Source: Epiperipatus broadwayi (Eukaryota > Onychophora > Udeonychophora > Euonychophora > Peripatidae). From it: DNA of 64,000 nt. Numbering within the stretch: the first letter of the stretch is position 1; each line of letters starts with the position of its first letter. Positions 42,001 to 54,000 of this stretch are shown here, one piece after another. The DNA lies in NCBI GenBank assembly GCA_028023455.1, contig JAQFVV010000055.1:7162030-7226029 (forward strand), read 5' to 3'. The position numbers were made by a program, and so were the translations under genes. The notes under the pieces are model-generated. The model worked only from the letters and a program-made list of their open reading frames with translations, did no database searches and had not been told where the DNA came from.

Positions 42001-45000
42001 TAATTATTGTAAACATGAACAATTTTTTTCTTTTAATTGATTCCTTTTTATTATAATAGTTTATATAAACAGATTCTTATAGTATTTCTACATTAACTGA
42101 AGAAAATTTAGATGAAACCTTAAGTATAATTTGCAGAATTTCAAATGCGAAGTGATTGTTATATTAACGCAACAAAACTTTACTGATTTTCCACTTTATT
42201 TGATTTTTTTAAGGAATCAACCAAATATATTTATAAAATGTAAAACCCAAAAAAATAATTGAATGCATTTTATGATAAATCCAAGAACTACTAGTTTCAC
42301 GCAAATGATTTGTCAGTTTAAAAATATTGAAGTTAAATAAAATTTGCACTTATAATAATAGCAATGGTAAATAATTTCTTTCCGCTTTCTGTTTTTTATG
42401 CATTGATATATATATATATTAGCATTTACATTTTCATTAATCATTTTACAATGCATTCTAATAAAATAAAATGTATTCTTTTATATTTGCTTACAGTTTT
42501 AACTGCCCATATATAAGATCATACAATTAGTGCTTATCTATATATACGTATTTATTTATAATTATAAAAGACATTATATACAATATTCTACATTTGTAAT
42601 TTGCAATTATAAATATCCTACATTATGGATTTTAAAAAATGCAAATTTTTCAATCAACCCAGTAACTATATCTTGTACATTTGTACATTTTAGTAAATAT
42701 TAATCTTATTTGGTTTCTACATTTGTATGACTTAAATCAAGTAGTTCCTAATCTTTATTTAAACTTATCTTTGGCAGGATGGTTCAGTTGGTTAGAGCAT
42801 TATCTTAAAAAGTCAATATTCAAGAATCTAAAGATCCAAATTCAATTCCTATGCTAGTGTTGTCATTGGTCAGACCAGTAACACCTGAAAAAGAGGGAAG
42901 AATAATAACATTCTAAATGTTGTGTAGCTACTAACCTGTATGCTATTTACTAACAGTTAAAGGTAATTGGAAATTGAGCCTGGCCTGATAATCTAGGGGT
43001 CTGGGTTCGATTCTTATGGTACACTGTCACTGGCCAGGCCGGCAACACTTGAAGAAAGGAGGAGAATAATACTTTTCGAAACGTTGTGTATATACTCACC
43101 TGTGTGCTATTACTAGCAGCTGAATGTAATTGGAATATTTAAATAAAGTTAAAATTTTTCTCAAGTCATTCAATATTTAATATTAGATGATAATCCAATA
43201 TATAAATACAACTAACTTACCATCATCACAAACCTTCAAGAAAACATTAATTTTTCTAACCCTTTTATTGTATGAAAAGATATGTTGATGGGCTGTTAAT
43301 TTTTAACAAAAGCTAAAGGCAAGTAGTTTTTTTCTAAAAGCTATTTATGAGATGCAAACCTAACATTTATAACAGAAAGAGAACAAGAAAATGTGTTGGC
43401 ATATTTAGATATAATGTTAATAAAATTATTATACTAATGGTAAATGTAAGATAGAAATATCCATATATATATAAAATTAATATAGATAATGATATAACTA
43501 ACTGGAATTCAAATATGGACAAAAATATAGAATAAATAACATTAAATCAAGAATGTTTAGAGCTATAGATTATTGCTCAAAGAAGGATGATTATAGTAAG
43601 CAATTAGAGATTCTATAATCTCATGCTGTCTTTAATAGATGAACTTGCTTATATATTTTTTGTGATAAAACCTTACTTTAATAATTAATTTGATATTTAT
43701 ATTTATATTTTGAACTGGGCTTGATGATGATTTTAGGGTGTTCTATCTCGGCTATTTGCTCCAACTCATTTTCTGTATTTATATTGTTTGTTATAGAGCA
43801 ATTAACGTAGTCCTGCCACGATTTCAGCCTCTAAGTCTCCAAAGAAAAGGAGCAAGGCGTAGCTTGTATTTTCCAGCCCATAAGACTCAAAAGAAGCAGG
43901 GCATAATTTAGTATTTTCCAGCCCTTCCATGGGAGAGGGCTTTGTAAAGATTTTGCAGTATCTTTATAAGGGTTGTAGTAGGTTATAGTGTCTCATTTGA
44001 GGTAGCGCTCTTGGTGTTCATGGTGCATTGTGTATTATACAGTCCAATGGCTGAATTCTTTATCTATCTCAAAATTGCAGATCACTATTTATTCTGTCAA
44101 CTGTTGGATATCTGTCAGATCTCTAAAAAAAATTGAAGAGTACATAGTTTTAGGTATGAAGTTTGTTTTGATTATACATGTAAATTATAAATATTTGAAA
44201 CCAGGCACTCTTCACAAACCTGGGAGCTTAATTGTAAGTATAGAGGATTTGAACACAGACTTTCAAGCACCCTTCAACTATCCACCCTATCTCATACAAC
44301 TGATGCACATGACTACACACATTCGTATTTTATGCTAAACCAGCACTCATCAGTTGGTCCAGACTATCATCTCTCATACATATATATAATCAATGCTCAG
44401 TTTATATTAAGATAGCAAATCTTCATACTTTAATGGACAGGCTTCAATCCACTACAACCTCTTACTTTTCAACGAGCCATATCATTGAAAATCTGATAAG
44501 GAAAACTCAAATCCCATGCTGATGCTAATATTATTGCCATGCCCATGTTGACCTGAAGTCACTCTGATCCCTCATGTATAGGACAGTATCCATTAAATAC
44601 ATATAAGAGCGATGGACAGGATACAAGCTTAATATGTAAATATTTGAAACCAGGCACTCTTCACAAACCTGGGAGCTTAATTATAAGTATAGAGGATTTG
44701 AACTCAGACTTTAAGCACCCTTCGACTATCCACACTATCTCATACAACTGATACACATGACTACACACATGTAGAAAAGATTAATAATCACCAATATACG
44801 TATTTTGTGCTAAACCAGCACTCATCAGTTGGTCCAGACTATCATCTCTCACACATATATATAATCAATGCTCAGTTTATATTAAGATAGCAAATCTTCA
44901 TACTTTAATGGACAGGCTTCAATCCACTACAACCTCCAATGGCTGGCTGAAAAGTTGGAGGTTGTAATGGATTGAAGCCTGTCCTTTAAAGTATGAAGAT

Positions 45001-48000
45001 TTGCTATCTTAATATAAACTGAGCATTGATTATATATATGTGTGAGAGATGATAGTCTAGACCAACTGATGAGTGCTGGTTTAGCACGAAATACGTATAT
45101 TGGTGATTATTAATCTTTTCTACACGTGTGCAGTTAAGTGTATCAGTTGTATGAGATAGTGTGGATTGTTGAAGGGTGCTTGAAAGTCTGAATTCAAATC
45201 CTCTATACTTACATGTAAATTATGTAAAATGTTTTTAGATAGGTGTTTCATTTCTATTTTCTTTCCTTTTCCCTCAGACCAGGGCAATGTAACCAGTTGG
45301 GTTACATAGCATACAATAATATAGTGTGTATGCATATTGTGACCTTTTATTTAGGTCCCTGTAATTAATAATTCCAAAATTTTAAATGATGATATATTTG
45401 GCAACAAAGGCTTACTAAAGTGGCTTTCAATAGAGATTGTTTTGAATGTACTGGGAAATTTGCTTGAGTGGAGATAAGATTTCAAACCCGGTCTAGGCTC
45501 TGACTAGACTAAAATAACAATTTAAAAGTATTATTATTGTTTGGTAGATAAATACATTGCTATTTTATTGGTTGTGAATAGCAATTGAAATAAATAAATA
45601 ATTAAATCAAATTGTTAAAGTCTTGTAAAATAAATCATTATAGTAAATTCCTTAAGCATATTTTTTAGTACTGAACTAGAAATGTCTTAAGTAATAATGG
45701 GTAGTTACTAAAAATGAAGACAGAGGGGGTAATACTAATTATGCACACCAAAATTATTGGGTAATTCACTCGCAGAGTGCAATATAATAAAAACTATATA
45801 TGTTCTAACATAGTTGTAGGGGGGTGGACTAATTAAGAAAAATAAGAACCAAGTAAACACAAACCTCAGCTCTGATTTAAAATAAGAAAAAATTAATAAT
45901 CAACAAAATTCTGCAATCTAATTGTATGGAAGTAGAATACCTTGCTGTCTAAAGATGTTGGAATAAGAAATCTTAAAAACCTTGCTATATTTTAAGCCAT
46001 TTCCACGACTGCATATTTCCTAGGATTCTCACGGGAGAAGGAAATTAAAACCATGGAGATAAGTTTTTGTTTGAATAAGTACTGCTTCAAACTCAGGAAA
46101 TTTCAAGAAGTAAGCTTTTACTCTTATATTATTTATATAATTAAAATTTCTTCTTTAACAAGAACGCACAAATTATTGATTCATAAACTAAGAAGTTGAT
46201 AGTGTGAGAATTTCGCGCCTTGCCTTATTGTCTAGCAAAACAATGTTATATACTTGTAAATTAAAATATCAAGTTAAAGATAATAATAATAATGATTGGA
46301 GATAATATTAAAACAAGTGTGATATATGATATATAGTAAAAAAATTTAAAAGTCATTTTGAAATAATCTAACTTTTAATAAAGTAAATATGAAAATATTG
46401 TCGTAATGTTATTCTCTATAGTCTGCAAAATTTTATCGCGCGGGAACCAATGTAATGAAAGAAATAGTCAATTACCAGCTGATTAAAATGCTAAATATGT
46501 CAATGTGATAATTGGATAAATTTGTCTTAGTATTAGTTAACAGTTATTATTTTGCCAAAGGAGATATAATAAAATAAATGTTTGCTTTTAATGTCTTATT
46601 GAGAAATATATGTCATCGTAATAATATTTACGGTTTTAAAAATGTCTTACTACTTAAATATTGCTACACATATATGGATTGCCGTGCTGAGAGGAATAAA
46701 ATTCATAAAGAGTTTTAAAAGAAAAAGGAAAGATAAATATACTAAGTAATAAAAATTCCACTAATTTTTCAGGGAAAAATTATCTTGATTTAAACGTAAA
46801 TAAATGATTTTGTTATATGTCATTTGAAATGCTTACCGAATAAATCAATAAAGATTTTAATAAGTTGGTTTTGAAGTTTGTTTTGAATTATCTAGAGCAA
46901 AGTAGATGAATTTATCTTTTTAAATCTGCTACAATTAGAAACGTGAATGTTAATTGCCTGATGAATTATCGCCACGCAAACTCTCAAATAATTTCTACTT
47001 TTGTATAAGTGTTGAATTTTGTTCTATTATAAATACAACAGGATAACGAAATATATATGCTTAATCTAGACTGATTGCTCATCCTAATAACCATTTATAT
47101 TATTCTAACTCACCATCCTGGAACAGAGTATAAAATTTAATGGATAAAAATGTGCTTTTATTTTTCTTTATCATTGCTGCATTATTACTTATGTAATGTA
47201 TTACTTAGGAATTTTGTTTTAAACATATGTGTTTTACAATGGCATGAAAGATATATTTATATTAAGTTCAAGAAAAATGTGTAAAATATATATCTATTTG
47301 AGGTATGTTTTTTTTTTTTTAGTTAAGAGAAAACCAGAAAATATATATATCATTTATTTAGAGAGAGTGATAAAAAAATATTTACTTCTCAAATAGTGTA
47401 AAACTATTTTTAAGATAAAAAAAAAAAAGGTAAATGTATATACATTTTATCAAAAATATATAAATACATATTGGCATGACTGAATTATTTTCTTATATAA
47501 AAGAAAATCTGATATAAACCTTTTTCATTTTTGTAATTTGCTATAGAAGTTAACGTGTCCACTTTGAATACAAATACAGGTTTGATCTGTATTGTTTAAA
47601 TCCGTTTTGCTCTCTTTAATAAAAATATAGTTGTCATTCTAAAATGATTAACGATCATTGGACATAGGTATTTTGGTTTTGGCAGCTAATACATTAATGA
47701 GTTTACATTATAAAATGGAATATGTAGATTATCACTGTTATTGTTGGTATTGTTTTTATCTTGCTATAATTTGAGAATGACTAGTGACAGTTTTAGTTAA
47801 TAGGATGTTCCAATTGAATGGCATCCAATATATTAATATTTATATGAAGCATACACTGATGAAGTGTCGCCTATGGCTGATTTCATGAGAGAAAAGATGG
47901 TAGAGTTTGAGCAGTAATTAAGGCTCATTGGTATAAATAATCCTAAAAAGAAAGGATATCTATGGTTTGAATTCTAGTCTTTTCGTGATGAGTCAAGGCC

Positions 48001-51000
48001 TACACACGTACGTATACCCATAGAGAGGTATAGAATCAGCCATATATTATTACACAACTGTCATGTTGTTTTATAAAGTCTCCCATCTTAGTGTTAAATT
48101 CCTCATGATAATATATAGTTTTTTTTTTTCACCGTGTATGGTGAAGTGTAACAGGTCAAAATCATATAGCAAGTATGGAAACAATGTTAAAGCTAGGAAC
48201 ACAGATCTAGTATAGTGTTTTTTTTTTTAATTGAAATAGTGTTTATGATGTTGGAGGATCATCATCAGTACAGACAGACCAAACCAGAATCTATTTGTAA
48301 TTGTAGAATTTAAAATGTAAAAGTAAGAGATGCACACTGGCAGAATGGATTCATTTTTTATCAAATAATGATGTGACAGTAGAAGTGTAAGATCAGTTAT
48401 GTATTCAAAGGTTGAGCTGTGGACATAGGTAATGCCTAATGAGATCTAGGTGTCTTTAATCATATTCATTTAATGCACTAAACTTAGTCATTTCAAAGTT
48501 AAATAAGTTAGTAATTGCACAGAATGTGATAATTGGCCTTATCATATTCTGATAAAAGATAGGGCTCTGGGATAATGCAACACTTTATAATGTTGGAATT
48601 CTAAATTTAAACTTTGTGCATATCCTAGAGTTCTAAAGTATATGCTATTATGTAATTTAAGTCCTAGTGCAGCTTAAATAGGTTTTAGTATCTTATTTTT
48701 AAAAATATGCCAAAGAGCAACAAATGATATTTTGAACATTATTTTCTACTGGGTTGTATCATTTGCTGAGTATATGGTAAAGGGGATAAGTATTTGTCCC
48801 ATCCATAAATTATTTTAATAGATTAGTTTTATTTCATGCCATATCTGTAAATTAAAATTCTGTACATAGTGTAAATAAAGTTTGTTGTATTTAAAAATTT
48901 ATGTAGTCTTATTGCTAATTACCACACATCTTTACACTATTATTGTTATTGCTATCAACCTACAGAAGATTATAAATTGAAATCATCATCAACCAATATA
49001 GCACTACTAACTATATTATAATATATTATAATAATTTTGGTAAGTCTTATGATTTATTGGTACATCTAATGCATTATCACACAATAATTAAAATGTTAAT
49101 AATTTGTAGTACAGATTGTTTTAAACAATATATTAAAAGATAAACATAATATCAATTTAATTGATCTAGTTAAATCCAAAGAGCTATCATTCACTGATCT
49201 TGATCACATGGTTCAGCATTATATGAGAAAAGGAATTTAGTAAGTTATTGTTTTTAATTATCAAAGAGTCATTTCCATTCATAAATTTTAAAGCTTATAT
49301 TGGTTATAGAGTTTCTTTAGAACTAAATATAATTCTTGATTTAAGTTATATTGAGAGCTGTTAGGTGCATTATGTTTGGGTAGTGGTAAAATCCCTCTTA
49401 ACTAACCCAAATATAGTTTATATAATGATTTTAAGTGTTTGAACCCTGAGAAGAATTAATTGTGAAATTTTAAGATAGAATTGAAGTTTGTAATAAAGTT
49501 TATATCTTGTTAATTATTATAGTTGAACTTAAAATAGATTACTTTCACAGTCTATAAAAGTTAGCTAAGCTTTAATATGCAAATTATTTTTTTTTTTTGG
49601 TATAAAATGTATAGTTGTTTTAATTTTATGATAGATATTCTGGTTGTGTCAAGCTTGAAATCCCTACTTTTATCACTTAATCCCATATTAGTTTATAGTT
49701 TAAGATTTCAGTCTCCATCATTAACATTTTTCTTCAATTTCATCTTGATTGTTCTTTTAGTTATTCATTCTCATTTGACATTAATTCATTATCATAATTG
49801 ATTAATCATACATTAACTTTTATTTTCTTATCATCTTCACTATTCATTAACTCTTATTCTATCATCATCTTAATCATTCATTATTCTCATATCTATTCGT
49901 TCTTTTCTCTTCACTCTTAGACTCATTTCATTCCACTATTCCGTTATTACTTCATTCCATCATCCATTTAGTCATTTACATCATAATTTACGTATCATTT
50001 TATTTATAAGTTTAATTTCATCATCACTCAAGACATATAATTATTAGTTATTTTATTAATTTGCTGAATATCAAATGTAACTTATCTCATTTTGTTTGTG
50101 TGAATTTCAGGACTGGTTTGGCCAGAAGTTTTTATCTTTATTAGTCGCCTTGTGATCTTCTTTAGATCGACAGTTTCATGCTAGTTTATTCAATCCAAGA
50201 ATCATTTTTGTTAGTTTTGCATTTTTTGTTCTTCATGCTTAGATTCTTGATCGTGTGAGTACGTTAGGTTCCATAAGAGAATTTAATCACTAAAATGTGC
50301 GGTATGATTCATTGATAACCAGCTAGATCAGGAAGCTAGAGTACAGTAGTGATTATGGTACCTAAAACGTGATATGATTCATTTATAGTACAGCGGTCTT
50401 TGAGAGAAGGTTACAATATATATATATAAAATAAAGGAAAAGTAGAAATAAGAAGTAGAAATAAGCACAGACATACATTTTTGTTGATATTTTCTACATT
50501 TCCTGGAATAATAATGACTGTAAAGAGTTAAATAATGGATTTAAAATAAAATTTTATTCTAAATTAAACTTTTAAAAAGGTCTGAATAAATATTATTATA
50601 ATTCTGATTTTGAATTTAAAAACAAGCTTGTATACATTATCTATGTAAAAATTTCTATTATCTATTTTGACATCTTTTTAATTAAACTGATAAAAATTCC
50701 AAAAAGTAGCTTTTAATTAAAAGTGATTTGAAGAGAGTAAAAACATGTATGTAGATCACACCCTTTGGTCAAATTCCAAAGGATTAAAGTTAATTGAAAT
50801 TAACTTTTTCCAATCACACGTTGATAAAAATTTCAAGCATGTTTTCAAAAGGATTAGACAGATTGAAAACAGAATATCTAATGAAGGTTATAAAAGTTAA
50901 TATAAAACTGTCAGAAGAAATAATAATAACAAAAATAATAATAAAAAGAATAAATGCAACAAAGATAAATATTTGGTGTAAAAATCTGTAGCAAACATAT

Positions 51001-54000
51001 TGTAAAAAATATAATTACAATTATCAATAAGGTTAAAAAAAATTTAATAATGTAATAAAATTTAAAGTAATGAAAAAAGTCGGGAAAAAGTTGCAGGGAT
51101 CCATTTGCTTCTAATTAAGATTTTGCTTAATATTATCAGATCCTCTTATCTATGGTTTCAGTTACTCATAATTAATAAAAAAGAAATTTTAATTTTTATA
51201 TGCATATGGGGCTTGGAACCAAATGTTGTATTTATAGGAAGGAGTTACCCTTTTCTGAGGAATAAATTACAATTTCAGACATTTCCAATAAATACAAAAT
51301 TCTTTAGTAATACTATTATTAACAAAATTAATTTAGGGGAATTGAATCATTACTAAAATGGGTATGAAAATGACACTGCTTTAAAAATAAACATATCGAC
51401 GAAAAACACCATTTGATAAAAGAACTACCACTATCACTTGGCGATCAGATGGTGATAATTCTGAAACTGCTTACGTGTTACTAATGCCATCATTATTTAG
51501 ATTTAGTCAGGAAAAAAATCGTTACTAATGGAAGCGTTTTAATGTTGCAGCAAAATATTAAATTGGGCATGACAAGCTAACTATCATAAATGATATTCAT
51601 AGTCCCTCTATTGCATTTTTTTACCATTCGTTTTGCAGAGAAGGTTCCTCAGAAAACACGCACAAACGAAATCGTGCAAAAATAGACGTAACTTACCTTG
51701 AAAAAGGGGGGATACGGACTATGATTTTTCAAAACTTGCGTAAAAGCAAAGCACCAATGTAAAATTTACTTTAAAATTCGTGCAAAAAAAAAAAATAAGG
51801 AAATAAAATATGACTAATAAAAAATTTCAAATTTGAAAAAAATTGATACAAGACAAACTTTTTTTAACTATAATATTTAATTTTATTCAAAACAATATAT
51901 TTTTATGCATAATTTACAGTAATTTATATTTTTTTATACACGTTTTAATTATTATCGCTATTTGCCGGTAAAAAGGTTCGTTTGCAAACTGATAAAAAAA
52001 TCAGATTCTTCACATGATGAAATACAACTAGCGCCAACGTCACTCTCATGTTGTGTTAATTAATGGTTTTCTGGTGACAACGTAATTAGTAATTAATCTA
52101 ACAACTAAAAATTAAATTATTTTTGTCTTTAATTTTCAATTTTAATTGTGCCCACTGCTATTACTCATCTTTTAAAAATAAACTTGCGGACACTAAATGA
52201 TTAATAATTGATTAAACGTTCTTTTTTAAAAAGAAAAAGCAGAATGTGATTTAAAATGCAAAATTAACACGCACAATGTTTGAACAAATTTACATTATAA
52301 TCTTGTAAAATTTAATGTGTGTATACATAAAATGTGGAAATCATGATTTTAATTTCATTATTGCATAAAATCTTACTATTATAAAGCACTGAAAATATTG
52401 ATTAAGTTGAAGGTTGAATTTCAATAATGTGCTATTACTTTCAATATAACGTGAGTGCATGAAATTTATTATTTAAAGTAATAGCGCAATATCGGAGTTC
52501 GATTTCAGGTGAAACACGAATCTCGTAACTTCAAAATCGTGTTAAATAAGACCGCGTAAAAAGAGACCCAGGTGTATATACAACAACATTATTGTAAATG
52601 TTGACCTAACTATAAAATGTGAGAATACAAATGGTTAACACCCAAAGTTAGTTTTGGTATATGTAATGTTTTAAATTTAACTAAAGTATTACTAAATTAG
52701 TAACAGAGCAGTGATTGTTATTTTATGCCATTATATACAATTTGTAGTAGGAAAGATAAATACTGAAGTAGTTATGAATAATTCGAATGGGGGGGGGGGA
52801 TCAAGGTAAAAATCCATTACATTATAACGAGATGCTAAAACAAATACTCAGTGAACTCCTTTCAAGTGATTCTTTTTTTTTGTTTTGGGTTACCGCTTCA
52901 GAAATATGGATGAGCAAACAGAAAGTGTATTGAAAAAGCTTTTCTTGTTTTGATTTAACACAAAATTTTGGAGTTTTATGAAGGAAAATCTGAGTTGATG
53001 TTATGCTGGAAGATGGAGAGTTATTCTTATTGGCTATCTACACATCATCTTCTGAGCAATTTTAAATGCAGTCGAGCTTTGTCACATTCATATGTTCTGC
53101 TTGAAAACTTCAGCCAAGCTTCATCATTTATAAGTTAGATCAGTGATTAGCTTGGTGCATGCTAGATTAGGGATTGGTGGACTGATTTATAGGCTCTTAA
53201 ATAAGTTTATTAATTATATTATTTTTATAAATTAAAAAAATTAAATATTTGTTTGCAAATTTTGGCTACATTTCTTAATATCCTATTTATTGTAACTTTA
53301 TCTTTCTTATTGCTGTGCCAAATCCATATAATATTAATATCATCTATATTCTTTATTACTTTTTACAATGCTTTTTTACAACCATAGAATACTAAATCAT
53401 CCATGCACTTTACTACTGTTACACAATGCTTTATTTACCACCTCTTACAGTTTACAGTTTTGATTGCCCCAGCAATCTTCTTCAGAACTTTTATATCTCC
53501 TAATTTCAATTCTAAATTCAAAATTTAGCATTGAAGTTAGGAGATATAAAAGTTCTGAAAAAGATTGCTGGAGCAATTGAAACTGTAAACTGTAAAAGTG
53601 GGTGGTAAATAAAGCATTATATAACAGTAGTGAAGTGCATGGATGATTTAGTATTATATGATATACATTTGGCAATGCAATAAGAAAGAGTAATTATTAT
53701 ATTTTTTTACAACCCACTATTGACAATTTCAATTGTCTCAGCAATCTTCTTCAGAACTTCTGAGTAATAAAGAACATAGATGATATTAATATCTATTTAT
53801 TGTATTGGCTTTATTAATATAAATAGACCACAAATTAATTGTTAGTTTTTCTATTTTTTAATATGTTAACTTTATTATTTTGCGGGTTTTTTTTAAATTA
53901 ATAAATAAATTAGCTTTACTGTTGGGTGCAATTGTTAGTTTATTATTTTTTGTTTTCCAATTTTTTTTCTTGGAATTGGAATGGCTTCTGAATATTAATT

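Larger units (their letters stand above)
44192..44939 (-). mobile_element. Tandem 449-bp hammerhead-bearing (retrozyme-like) repeat
   Basis: TATTTGAAACCAGGCACTCT starts at 44192 and again at 44641, a period of 449 bases. The second unit repeats TTCACAAACCTGGGAGCTTA, AAGTATAGAGGATTTGAAC, CTCATACAACTGAT and the ribozyme region at high identity, but is cut at 44939 by the inverted copy. On the - strand each unit has a hammerhead (44322-44358 and 44790-44833) and, 3' of it, a B-box-like GTTCAAATCC. Direct repeats of a few hundred bases that each carry a type I hammerhead are the hallmark of retrozymes, whose RNA is cut into unit-length circles; here the core mutations make both ribozymes inactive (inference). 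Confidence 0.75.
44684..45211. repeat. 256-bp-arm inverted repeat (near-perfect hairpin)
   Basis: Left arm 44684-44939, right arm 44955-45211, loop TGGCTGGCTGAAAAG. Arms pair almost fully, for instance CAACCTCCAA with TTGGAGGTTG at the tip and TAAGTATAGAGGA with TCCTCTATACTTA at the base. Each arm holds a hammerhead, one intact (+), one inactive (-). It arises from two ribozyme-bearing copies inserted or duplicated head to head. Confidence 0.88.

Noticed and set aside
44030-45335. Open frames at 44030-44338 (+) and 45120-45335 (-) sharing VSIEDLN.DFQAPFN
   Set aside because: The shared peptide comes from the inverted, non-coding ribozyme repeat read from either copy, not from a protein gene.
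38125-47885. CTGATGAAG in both twin copies (38126 and 47871) as ribozyme cores
   Set aside because: No paired helix II followed by GAAA in either copy; the similarity is only to the first core strand.
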